Below, one piece after another: positions 1-9,578 of a stretch of 64,000 nucleotides of DNA (position 1 is the first letter of the stretch; each line of letters begins with the position of its first letter). The position numbers were made by a program, and so were the translations under genes. The DNA is from Leishmania mexicana MHOM/GT/2001/U1103. Its lineage: Eukaryota > Euglenozoa > Kinetoplastea > Trypanosomatida > Trypanosomatidae. The notes beneath the pieces are model-generated. The model saw nothing but the letters and a program-made list of their open reading frames with translations, was not told the origin of the DNA and did no database searches. The stretch is from the NCBI RefSeq assembly GCF_000234665.1, contig NC_018312.1, positions 256,516 through 320,515 of the forward strand. Reading direction: 5' to 3'.

Positions 1-2626
1 TGTGTGTGTCGTGAGTGTCCAGAAGTCCGTGGTCCCCACTGCAGGTAACACGCTTTTCTCATTGACTCTCTCTCGTCCCACATTCATCACAAGGTCCACC
101 GCTTTGCCGGCCTGCTGAGAAGGTTTTTTTCTTTCGCCTTTGTGACAGTCGTTCCACCCACCCTCGCTTCCTCCGTCTTATCGCCTGCACTCTCCCATTG
201 CCCTCCCTTCATCTCTAGACACGTGCGACTCTCCTGCTATCTGCTGTGTATGTGCATTGAGGAGGGGGCCACTCCTCCTCCTCCTTTGTTGTTTTTCCTT
301 TTCTTGTGCTTCCTCTTTGCGTGTTTGTGTGTGTGTGTGACCTCTCTCTTTCTTCTTTGGTGTGGGTGCGCGCTGATTTTGCGCGAGTCACGGCATTCGC
401 CCCCCACCCCACCCCACACCCCACACCCCTTCCCCATCGCTTTCCCTTCTTCTCCCCTGCTTCTCTCCCGTTGGATTTCTTTCTCCTTTCAGAGTTTTTT
501 GTTCCTGAACAAGGCAGCAGCACCGGCAGAACGTTGACTCCTCCTCCGCTTGCCGTTCCCCCCCCTTCCGCTGCCCCTCCTGCGTCTCTACACACGTCCT
601 TGTTCACTCGCACACTGGCACACACACTCGACCCCTCTTCTCTTCTCCGTGTTGTGTGTGTGTGTAGTGCTTTCCATTGCTTATACGGATATGTGTGCGT
701 CATCGGGCAAGTGCGCACGTCGTGTCTCGCTTCTCCCCCGGTACCATCTGTCCCTCTTTCCCTTATTATTCTCGACGGCGTTGTGTACGACGCTCTAGAG
801 CACATGGACACCGGCGAGGGAAAAACGTAGACTGGGACGGCCCCTTCGGTTTGTCCCGTACAATGAGCGCCGTGCCCCCGCCATCGCTTCTATGGACTCC
901 TCGTTCCCTCCTACCCATTCATTGGAAAAGGAAGTACCGGATCGAGAGACGTGCGTGCGCGTGCTCCTGTGCTAGAGGATAAGGGGATCTGGTGGCGTCG
1001 AGAAAGCCAAACAACGAAAACATGCAGAAGAGAAAGACACCCAACGACGTGAATGCCAACTACTTCACCCTGATCCCACCCCTACCTCTCTCCCATCATT
1101 TGTGTGCTTTCTTCTTCCTCCATCCTCATTCTGTTTACTCTGTCTTCCTCTGCCGTGTCGTGTGCATGTGTGTGTGTATGTGTGTGTGCCGTTGCTCTCC
1201 TCCTTTTTTTTGCTCGCTGTTTGCTTGTTCTCCGCCTCCGACTCTCTTTCCCTTTTTTCCTCTCTGCTGTGGACTGTACCCCTGCAGTGCCTGCGCTCTT
1301 GTACCTCTTTGATACCTTCTCGGCCACATACCTATGCGCGTGTTGCTCACCTTCGTTCTTCCCCTTTCCTTTCTTCACCCCATCGTTGTTTCACTCGCTT
1401 CATTTTTTTTCAGGCTTTCTTCTGTGTGTCTGTGTGCGTTGTCTGCCCCAGTTGCTGCCCAGCACGTATTCGGACAACGAAATGGGGAGGGGGGGGGGCA
1501 GTTTTTTTTTTTGGTCCGCACGCTGTCGTGTGCCCTTTTTTTTTATTATGACAGTTGTTGGTAACTTATACACAGGCGCATACGCGTATCTCGGTGTCGT
1601 TGTTGTTCGGTGCTGAGTGCCATGGTCCTCCGTTCTGCTCGTTTCTCCCCCTTCCCTTTACTGCTTCCGTTTCCGTTTCTGCACGTGATGAAGCCTGTGT
1701 GCGTGTGTGTTGGCTAAATAACTAAGCCGTACAATAATTAAAAAAAAACATACCTCTCCCTTTTCTAGTCTTCCCTTGTGCACTTACCTCCTTCCTGAGG
1801 AACCCGCGCACCTCTCACGCGCAACCACTGTCACTCCCCTCCCTCCCGATTGCCAGTGGGTAGAAGCAACTGGACAGAGCGGCACACCCCTCATTTTGCG
1901 AAGGCCGTGACAGACTGCCTATCTGCTTCTCGTCCAGGAGGGCACTTTTTTTCATGCCTGGGTGTAAGTGCCTGTGCAGTGCTCTCCTGCGAATGGTGCC
2001 TGGGGAGTTGTACCAACGCACATGTCCTTGCACCCCGCCCGTCTCCTGGCCGATCAGCCCACCGCTGTACACGTCTCCAGGTTTTTGTGCGTCCTCGTCG
2101 CTCTCATTCTTGTCTGTCTCTCCTCCTCCTCCTCTTACGCACTTGCTGACGATGACGTCGAATGTGGTGCGCACCTTGCTTTGCTTTGATGTGCAACGCA
2201 CTACCTACGATTACAAAAACATGCGTGGACACAACACAGCGCAGAATTCTCTAGATCACTTCGACGCACCGCGCTTTCTGTTAGTTTCTTCTCGCTGTCT
2301 TGCTCTTCTTGTCGTCTGCCCCTTTTACCCCCCCCCCCCGCCCCCGATCGGCTGCTCATCTCTGACACGTCTCACTGCCCTCTGGCGACGTTCGCACTCT
2401 AGAGCCTTTTTTGAAGGAATTCCTCCTTCGACTCTCCCGCCCTCGTCGAGCGTTTTTTTTTGTTTTCGGTGTTGGTGGCTTTCCCCCGGAGGACTACGCT
2501 TCTCTGTCGCCGCGGCTCAAACACGGATCTCCACGCGAAACCTCGCTGACAAGCGCGCACCCCAACAAACGTACGCCGACGCAACGAGGCAACCAAAAAA
2601 AAGGTCGCAAAGCGATACCGAAGAAA
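1..2626. other. Left-edge spacer, no gene recognised
   Basis: The stretch is dominated by CT-rich and TG-rich low-complexity DNA, with a G run followed by a T run near 1484-1512 and a poly-C tract near 2326-2343. Open frames here are low-complexity (Cys/Leu/Ser/Pro-rich translations of pyrimidine tracts), lack any family signature and change frame freely. It probably contains the 3' UTR of a gene left of the window and the 5' UTR of the sterol isomerase. No RNA gene was recognised by eye. Confidence 0.7.
2420..2450 (+). promoter_or_regulatory. Candidate spliced-leader acceptor, ERG2 gene
   Basis: A pyrimidine-rich tract ends in AG at 2449-2450. It would leave a 5' UTR of about 176 nt with no ATG before 2627. 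A second possible AG lies at 2401-2402. The call rests on pattern only. Confidence 0.4.
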
Positions 2627-3298
2627 ATGGCGCCGATCAAGTGCACCAGCGTTGTCTTGATCAGCGTCGTGGCGGTCGTCATGGCCTTTTTCGCGTACGT
2701 GGATCAACCATCGCATTGGGTATACGACCCCGTACGCCTGCAACAAATTGCGCAGCAGAGCATTGCCAACGCCAATGCGGCAAACGGGGACAAGGCGACG
2801 GCGAAGCAGGTAACAGAGGAGACGATTCGTCTGATCCTGGAGAACTACCCGAAAACGACGCGATACACAGGTCGCTGGCTCTGGAACAACGCAGGCGGGG
2901 CTATGGGATCAATGACGGTGCTGCACTGCTCCTTCTCAGAGTACCTGATTATCTTCGGCTCCTCTGTCGGCACGGAGGGGCACACGGGTCGCTTCTTCTG
3001 GGCTGACGACTTCTTCAACATTCTCGTTGGCGAGCAGTGGGCAGCGCTGCCTGGAGTGGAAGAGAAGGAGGTTTACCGCCCGGGAGATCAGCACATCTTG
3101 CTACGCGGCACAGCAAAGCAGTACCGCATGCCCGAAGAGTGCTGGGCTCTCGAGTACGCCCGCGGCAACATCGTATCGATGCTTTTCTTCGGCTTCGCTG
3201 ACATGTTCAGCTCGACGCTGGATGTGCTGACCATCTACCAGACGGTGATAGAAAGCGCCGGCAACATGATTACGAATACCTTGATGGGCAAAATCTGA
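2627..3298 (+). CDS. ERG2: Sterol C-8 isomerase (ERG2/sigma-1 receptor family)
   Basis: This 223-residue protein should isomerise the delta-8 double bond to delta-7 in ergosterol synthesis at the ER membrane. Residues 5-24 form one N-terminal membrane anchor, as in yeast Erg2 and sigma-1 receptor. The body carries the family block GSSVGTEGHTGRF (111-123), then the acidic pair D127/D128 and the segment ALEYARGN (174-181) with E176. These match the positions of the two acidic ligand/catalytic residues of sigma-1 and Erg2. Length is typical of the family. The reading frame is open upstream to about 2411, but that extension begins at TTG and looks like UTR; the ATG at 2627 is the first one after the predicted acceptor. 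The following spacer carries two SIDER-like repeats. The pathway is the target of azole- and morpholine-type inhibitors in Leishmania (known of the pathway, not read from the sequence). Confidence 0.93.
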   Translation: MAPIKCTSVVLISVVAVVMAFFAYVDQPSHWVYDPVRLQQIAQQSIANANAANGDKATAKQVTEETIRLILENYPKTTRYTGRWLWNNAGGAMGSMTVLHCSFSEYLIIFGSSVGTEGHTGRFFWADDFFNILVGEQWAALPGVEEKEVYRPGDQHILLRGTAKQYRMPEECWALEYARGNIVSMLFFGFADMFSSTLDVLTIYQTVIESAGNMITNTLMGKI

Positions 3299-3541
3299 GA
3301 AACGACGCCAGTCCCGAGAACGACAGTCGCGAACGTCGAACACGGACGTTCAGAGCACTGTTGGCCGCGACAGCTCACGAAAAACACTGGTCACACAGAA
3401 ACACAGCCACATACGAACGGGCTGTGGACAACTCGGCAGCCGAAAACGGAGCAGCAGATGCGCTTAAAAAAAACTACATAGCGCATCAGAGCACTCTCCT
3501 ACTCTTGCAAAGGTTACAGACATTTTTTTCCTGTCGACGCG

Positions 3542-3960
3542 TCCACCCTCTCTGCCATACACCATGAGTTGCACGTCACACCACCCACCACCGCCGCTGA
3601 GCAGGTCGCCGCACAGCCGCTCCACCAGCTAGGCAGGTTCCCATCTGGCGCATCCCTCGCGGTGGCACTCAGGCGCCACACACCAGGGGGCAGTGCGAGG
3701 GCCGTGTGGGATACGTTCGAGTCACGCGGACACTCCGCGCATCACCGGGATGGCACACAATATATTCACTGTCGCTGGCCACACCGACGCAGCAGCGTCC
3801 ACAACCTGGCCGCCACCATGTCGAAGGTACATGGAGTTTTTCACCACCCGAAGTGGCTCGGCGTCGGCAGGGATAGGGGGTGGGCTGCTTGGGCTTCCCA
3901 CACAGAGAGTGTGGGAAAGGGTGCACTGGACCCTGCGATGCCACACAGCAAGAGGTGTGT
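3542..3960 (-). mobile_element. SIDER-like retroposon, family A copy A1 (inverted)
   Basis: This 419-bp copy is the reverse complement of the repeat at 24132-24550; by eye only two positions differ and there are no indels. In its own orientation it begins with CACCTCTTGCTGTGTGGCATC followed by CAGGGTCCAGTGCACCC, which resembles the 3' half of the 79-bp signature of the trypanosomatid ingi/L1Tc clade. It carries no open reading frame with reverse-transcriptase motifs. Naming it a SIDER is inference from this signature, its length, its spacer position and its copy number. Confidence 0.7.
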
Positions 3961-4057
3961 GTGTGTGTGTGTCGATCTTCCTCCCCGCGCCCTCGGGAAG
4001 CACAAGAGGGGCGAAGCACAGAAAAAAACAGCTATGAAAAGAAGTACTGGCGTCCTC

Positions 4058-4471
4058 TGCTGCCGGCCACCCCACGGTGGCATCAGGGTGCGGCACCCAA
4101 CGCTGTGCGGATGCCAAGAACTCGCATCCCAGCGCTTCGGGTGCGGGCTCCGGACTCTTGGTGTCGGCGGACAGGCCTGGGCTGGCGGTGTGCCGAAGAG
4201 ACATGCGGCCATGATGATCGCGTCTGGGGCCGCTCGCTGCGAATCGCATCGCCGACTCAACACGTGCGCGCATCGGGGTGCAGCGGACGCGAGCCTCCGT
4301 GCGGCGCTGGTGGCGCAGCACGTACCCGAGGACGGACGAGCATGCGAGGCGCATGGCCCGACTCGACGGCAGGCGGCTCGTGCTGGACGACGAGGATTTA
4401 GCGGTGGCGCGGCAGAGGCAGGTGGGCTGCGGCTGCATGCGCGTATTTGCTGAACTGCTCGCGGTAGAAGG
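4058..4471 (+). mobile_element. SIDER-like retroposon, family B copy B1 (truncated both ends)
   Basis: These 414 bp match 8050-8463 with a single difference by eye (an A/G in the segment near 4454). Compared with B2 and B3, the copy lacks about 70 bp at the left and about 180 bp at the right. Its left breakpoint falls inside the signature hairpin, removing most of the 5' arm. It lies 97 bp from A1 in head-to-head arrangement. Confidence 0.72.
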
Positions 4472-5799
4472 ACTTGTAGGCAGCTAAAGGCTCTGGAATC
4501 GGATTGGGTGACTTAATGGCTGTATTTTAGCGAACAATGACTGCAGCGGTGGATGCTTCTTATCGTGTTGGGACACAGTGCATGTACGCGGTGGTTCTGC
4601 TGTGCTGTTGCTCATTGGCTAGAACTGGGGTGTACATGTAGGGGAATGAGCTAGGCAATGCCTGCCACGGCGAAGGTTTGCACCGCTTCTGGGGTTTGTG
4701 TGCACTGGCAGAGCAAGTATTCGTGTATGTATGGCTGTCCCCTCAGCCCTCCTGGGTGGCTTTTGTTCGTGTATGTTTTCACCCACTTTTTTGTTATTCA
4801 GTTTCGGGAGGCTGCCCGGAGGCCTCGATTCTGTGACTGTCGGGTGGTGAGCGACGAACGGTGTCGCAGCCAAAGAGAGGACCAAAGCAAAACACTAAAA
4901 CGCCAACCCACACGTTTGTTGGGTTTCGTGAAAGATCTTGGCAAGAGGTGGTGTTCTCCTCGCTTTTCCGGCTGACCGAAGCCTGATTCGGCGAGGTATT
5001 GTGAGCGGGCCATGCGTTTATGGTGGCCATGTGTGAATGTACTCACGAAAGGCACCGGTGTCGCCTACTGAAGTGCCTGCTTTGTCGTGCGGGAGCACGT
5101 TTCGGCGCTCACACCCTCCACCCGCCCTCGCTTTGTTTCTCTCGCGAGGATTGACATGAAAGATGTGGCTTCGTCAGGCAGTGTTCGCATGCTTCGGAGA
5201 AGGTCTTTTCCGTAGACACCCTTTTCTTTGGGCATGCCAGTCTTCTGGTTTTTGTTTGCGCAGTGTAGCGATCCCCACCTCCGCCCTCCTTGTGGCACCT
5301 CTACTTCACTCTCACCTCCCTCTCTCTCTTGCGCATTCACCACTGCTGTTTCCGCCCCCCTCCCCCATCAACGAGCAGCCGCGCCCGAAAGCCACGTTAG
5401 CATCCCATTTCTCTCTCTTCCCATCCGTCGGTGCAAAGCGTGGTCTTCACGCTCACTGCCCATTCGTTTCACATTGACGCGTGCTTCAACTGCTGCTGTA
5501 GTGTACGCCCCCTTCTTCGTCCTTCTCTTTTCTCGTTGCTTGGAAGGCACTGATTTCCACCTGTGAGGTGCGCGTAAGCTTTGCGTGTGTGTGTGTGTCT
5601 GTGTGTATATATGTATGGTGCGTTTGGGTGGTCTTCGCTCATACTTAACGTCATTTCCTTGATGCGCGGCGTGCGTCTGCGCATGCGTTCGCGCACGTTC
5701 CTTTTAGCGTGCACCCACTCCTCTGTCTCCGTCTTTATCTGCTCCCTTTGCGGTGTATAGTATATATATATATATGCATGTACGCCTGTATGTGTTTAT

Positions 5800-5843
5800 T
5801 TAGGGTTTGTTTTTCGTTTGTGCATCTCATTTTATCGTCGGAG
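5800..5843 (+). promoter_or_regulatory. Candidate spliced-leader acceptor, LRR gene
   Basis: A T-rich tract ends in AG at 5842-5843. The predicted 5' UTR is about 145 nt and free of ATG before 5989. The tract is weaker than those of neighbouring genes. Confidence 0.28.
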
Positions 5844-5988
5844 CGAATCGCTCAGCATCAAGGAGCGGACGTCTGACATCGAAAGCGATAGGACAGGTGA
5901 TAGAAGCAAAAGTGAAAGAGAGAGACAATAGTCCTACAAGAGTCTCGCCGGACTCTGCGAAGTTAGACTTTCTTCAAGAGGTCTGAAC

Positions 5989-7410
5989 ATGGCGGCTGTG
6001 ATGACAGCGCGCGGCCCGGCCCCCCGGCACCGCCGCCATAGTGGCTACACCAGCGCGCTCTGCTATGCCATTGTGGCCGCACTATTTTGTGCTCTTTGCT
6101 GTGAAGTCCGCGCGCTGGAGGTGGGCGAGTTTTTTCCCGGCCAGATACACATGAGCGCGAAGGATCGTTACAAATCTGTTCAGGCATTGCAGTCCCTGCA
6201 GCGCGCGATCAACGACCCTGAGCTGCAGAAGGAGGTAGAGTCCGCGCTCAGGGACACAGCGAGGGGGTTCGACATGTGTCAATCAGCACTTTACCGCTGC
6301 AACCGCGTGACTGGCGCTCTCGAGGAGGCGGTCATCAAGAACATGCAGGGCGGGACTGTGAAGTGGGACGAGTACCCAACATGGGTGAAGCGGATCCGCA
6401 TCACGGACTCGAGGCTGGAGCAGCCACTCGTGCTCTCCAGCTTACCTGCAAACCTTGAGGAATTCGTGGCGACGAACGTGGAATGGGAATCCCACTCGAT
6501 TCTTCGGGTCCCACAGAGTGGCGTGGGGGGAGTTGTGACGGAGCCCTTGACTCATCTTCGCGTTTTGCAATGTGACAACTGCGCTCTCGTGAAGGCAGAG
6601 GTGACGACGACATCCCAGCTGGAGTCGCTGCAGGTGTTGAGCCTTTCCGGTAATCCAGACTTGATGATCGATCTCCGCGAGCTGCCGCGCAACCTCCAAT
6701 CGCTGCAGCTCTCTTACACAAAACTGGCTCACTCCACGGTCAAGGAGGTATTGGAGACTGCGCCGGCGTTTCTCTCGCTGCTGAATATCAGCTTCACCGA
6801 TGTCGCGCTGACTCTCGACATGCTGTCGTCTGCAAGGAAGCAGCTAACGATGCTGGATGTGTCCGGCCTGGAAAGTGGCAACCCAGAGTCACCTCTCGCT
6901 GTCTCTCAGCTGCAAAGTGCGTGTAGCGAAAGTGACTTCAGCCTCGCAGGGCTGTATCTCACCAGGTGCAGCCTGACAGGCACCCTCCCTGACCTTAGCA
7001 ATTGCACAAAGCTGAAGGTGATGGATGTGTCGCACAACCTCCTCGAGGGCGCCGTGTTCGCTCAACTCCCCAAGAACATAGAGGTGCTGCGTCTCAACAG
7101 CAATGCGATACAGGGCGGTCTCCGCATCAGCGAACTCCCGCGCACTCTGCAGTTCCTTGATATCTCTGAAAACCAATTCACGGGTGAGGTCGACCTCTCG
7201 GCACTGCCGCCGCAGCTGCAGTACTTCAACATTGGCCACAATCATTTCAGCGGCAAGGTGAACCTTACGCAGCTGCCCGAGACTGTGAAGTTTGTGTACA
7301 TGGAGTACAATCACTTCACCGGCGAGGCTGACCTCGTCGACCTCCCGCTCGGCCTTCGTTTTATCATGGTCCACCACAACAACTGGGACTACCTCTTGCC
7401 CGCCCCGTGA
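5989..7410 (+). CDS. Leucine-rich-repeat protein with signal peptide/anchor
   Basis: 473 residues. A basic N terminus is followed by a hydrophobic segment at about 20-42, fitting an uncleaved anchor or a signal peptide ending near the Ala of EVRALEV. From about residue 130 the chain is built of leucine-rich units, most regular near the C terminus with the pattern LPxxLxxLxLxxNxFxGxxDLxxLP at a period near 23. This is the repeat style of Leishmania surface LRR proteins such as PSA-2. Unlike PSA-2 it lacks a Thr/Ser-rich stalk and a hydrophobic C-terminal GPI signal; it ends LLPAP directly after the last repeat. It is therefore probably secreted, lumenal or type II membrane-anchored. An alternative Met lies four codons later (6001). 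Function beyond protein binding is not known. The gene lies between family-B repeats B1 and B2. Confidence 0.85.
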   Translation: MAAVMTARGPAPRHRRHSGYTSALCYAIVAALFCALCCEVRALEVGEFFPGQIHMSAKDRYKSVQALQSLQRAINDPELQKEVESALRDTARGFDMCQSALYRCNRVTGALEEAVIKNMQGGTVKWDEYPTWVKRIRITDSRLEQPLVLSSLPANLEEFVATNVEWESHSILRVPQSGVGGVVTEPLTHLRVLQCDNCALVKAEVTTTSQLESLQVLSLSGNPDLMIDLRELPRNLQSLQLSYTKLAHSTVKEVLETAPAFLSLLNISFTDVALTLDMLSSARKQLTMLDVSGLESGNPESPLAVSQLQSACSESDFSLAGLYLTRCSLTGTLPDLSNCTKLKVMDVSHNLLEGAVFAQLPKNIEVLRLNSNAIQGGLRISELPRTLQFLDISENQFTGEVDLSALPPQLQYFNIGHNHFSGKVNLTQLPETVKFVYMEYNHFTGEADLVDLPLGLRFIMVHHNNWDYLLPAP

Positions 7411-7979
7411 AGTGGCTCCGTACCATGTAAGCCGAAAAAGCTGGCGGGAGAGGAGGGTGGCGTTCTTAATGTGATGGTGGTGCTGGCAGCCTCAGCTCTC
7501 CGTCTCGCTCACCTACTGCACCTGAGCTGCTCACTTCCGGCGTCGTGTCTCTCTCTTTCTCCCTCTGCGAGTGCATATGTGCGCATTAGCTTCTGGTGGG
7601 GGGCTAAGCGAGCGGGGGTGGCGTGGCCAGGCGGTGGCGCCGGGGTAGGGGGAGATCGTGGCGACATTATGCCTGGTGGATGAGGAGCAAGCACCTTTGG
7701 CCTGTCGCACGTGTTGCGGGGAGTAATGTCGAGCGATTTCTTGCGTGACCATCATTTCGTGCGCCATGCCACCTTCCTCCTCCTTGTACTCGCCGTTTTT
7801 TTTTCTTAACATCTTTCGGTTGCTTCTCATTTTCTTCTGCTTTTAGACGTCGTCGCGCGGGAGGGGCAAGACTTGAATGCACGCTACACCTGAAATATTA
7901 TGGCGAACAACGGGGCGGACTCAGCACCGGCTCACACAATGGAGCGCAGCACTACCTCCGCTGGCGTGCGTCTGCCTAC

Positions 7980-8643
7980 ATGTTTGTCTATGGCTCGGTG
8001 CGGCTGTGCATGTCGCCTACGATTCCGGTTCGGAAAAAGATGCCCCTGATGCTGCCGGCCACCCCACGGTGGCATCAGGGTGCGGCACCCAACGCTGTGC
8101 GGATGCCAAGAACTCGCATCCCAGCGCTTCGGGTGCGGGCTCCGGACTCTTGGTGTCGGCGGACAGGCCTGGGCTGGCGGTGTGCCGAAGAGACATGCGG
8201 CCATGATGATCGCGTCTGGGGCCGCTCGCTGCGAATCGCATCGCCGACTCAACACGTGCGCGCATCGGGGTGCAGCGGACGCGAGCCTCCGTGCGGCGCT
8301 GGTGGCGCAGCACGTACCCGAGGACGGACGAGCATGCGAGGCGCATGGCCCGACTCGACGGCAGGCGGCTCGTGCTGGACGACGAGGATTTAGCGGTGGC
8401 GCGGCAGAGGCAGGTGGGCTGCGGCTGCATGCGCGTATTTGCTGAGCTGCTCGCGGTAGAAGGGCATGCTGGCACGAGAGAAAGAGCGATGTGTATGTGT
8501 GTGCTAGTGCATGGCGTGGGGTGCGCCATATCGTGTCCAGTGAGGCAGGGCTGGAAGAGGGGGATGAGGATATGGTCGCAGCAAGGCGCTGCGTGTGCGG
8601 GAACCACGTACGTTGTGCCCCCGATGTGGGTCACACACTCAGA
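7980..8643 (+). mobile_element. SIDER-like retroposon, family B copy B2 (long copy)
   Basis: 664 bp, collinear without indels with 11023-11686 and differing at about five positions by eye (roughly 99% identity). At 8044-8080 it contains a perfect 9-bp inverted repeat, CCCTGATGC/GCATCAGGG, enclosing GCCGGCCACC and GGTG. That layout matches the start of the L1Tc Pr77 hallmark. No reverse-transcriptase or endonuclease motif is present. It is likely in the 3' UTR of the LRR gene. Confidence 0.75.
8044..8080 (+). other. Pr77-like signature hairpin in B2
   Basis: The 9-nt arms at 8044-8052 and 8072-8080 are perfectly complementary. An inner CACC/GGTG stem (8060-8063 with 8068-8071) closes on a 4-nt loop. 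The order of stems resembles P1 and P3 of the L1Tc HDV-like ribozyme. Catalytic activity is not shown by the sequence. Confidence 0.5.
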
Positions 8644-9390
8644 GACCTTCAAAAGGCGGGACGGCTCTCTCTTTTTTTTTGATAGTCTCCGTGTGCTCGT
8701 CTTTTTTTCTGCGTAGGTCTGCGTTGTATCGTTTTCTTGTTGTGCTCTGTATATAGACATATATGTATGCACCCCCCCCCCACTTTCGCTCCGGCGGCGG
8801 CAGACACTCGAGTCGCATTCCACTTTCGCGTTTTTGGACGAGTTGAACCAACTGACTCTACAACGATCTTTGCTCCACGACCGCAGTCTGTATACATCCC
8901 CGCTCCCACCTCCTTCTCCTAACACCCGTGGGTGTTTGCGGGTTCTCTCCATTGCTGGCGCTTGCCGCATGTGTGTGTGTGCGTGTGCGGAGCGCTTCAC
9001 TCGCTGCTCCTCTCCCAACGTCCCGTCACCCGATCACTTTCCTCTTTCTCACATGCGTCTTGCACGCGCGCTGTTTGCGTGTTCTTCCTCGTCAAACGTC
9101 CGCTGGTACGTGCCCCCCCCCCACACACGCACACACGCACACGCACACACACCTGCCTCCGCCTTCGTCTTGTTTCTCTCTCGAACAATCCACGAACATA
9201 CACGAAGGGTGCTGCACGCGCACACAGGCGCCTACATCTAACCCCCCCTCCCCCACCCACCGCCCAAGCACACACGCACAGAGAGCGTGACTGGTGGACG
9301 GCTCAAATTCTTCTCCGCTTCGCGACGCTGTTGTCTTGCCGACGTATTCCTTTTCTTTCCTACCGGGGTTCCGCCTTCTAGTGTGCCGGC

Positions 9391-9428
9391 CGCCCCCTCT
9401 CGCCATCTTCTCTCTTTATTGGCGTGTA
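9391..9428 (+). promoter_or_regulatory. Candidate spliced-leader acceptor, VIT gene
   Basis: A pyrimidine-rich tract ends in AG at 9427-9428. It leaves a 5' UTR of about 150 nt without any ATG before 9579. No AG occurs between about 9540 and the start codon, so a closer acceptor is excluded. Confidence 0.35.
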
Positions 9429-9578
9429 GTGACGTGCATTGTGATTTTGTGTCTGACTTTCTGTTTCCACCGGCGTCGTGGTCGCGTCCTTCGATTCGGA
9501 CCCTTCCCTGCCACGCACCCCGTCCCTTTTCTCTTTCCTTCGACGTGGCTGGCTTTCTCCTCCCGCTATTGCGTAACC

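Larger units (their letters stand above)
3299..5988. other. Spacer between ERG2 and LRR gene, with two SIDER-like repeats
   Basis: Contains the inverted A1 repeat (3542-3960), the B1 repeat (4058-4471), pyrimidine tracts around 5280-5560, a TG run near 5584-5602 and a TA run near 5760-5774. No coding region is supported. The 294-residue open frame across 3569-4453 is repeat sequence read through. Confidence 0.75.
7411..9578. other. Spacer between LRR gene and VIT gene, with repeat B2
   Basis: Holds the B2 repeat (7980-8643), a C run near 8770, and long CA/CT-rich tracts from 9110 to 9560 leading to the VIT acceptor. The 333-residue antisense frame across 8017-9018 runs through the repeat and pyrimidine tracts and is not credible as a gene. 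Confidence 0.75.

Noticed and set aside
1102..1616. Overlapping 149-170-codon open frames
   Set aside because: They are Phe/Cys/Ser/Leu-rich translations of CT and TG tracts in several frames at once.
3569..4453. 294-codon open frame
   Set aside because: It is a read-through of A1, the spacer and B1; the first half is the complement of an element and no protein family matches.
8017..9018. 333-codon antisense open frame
   Set aside because: It runs through repeat B2 and pyrimidine tracts, gives low-complexity protein, and opposes the direction of every real gene. Similar antisense frames occur at every repeat copy.
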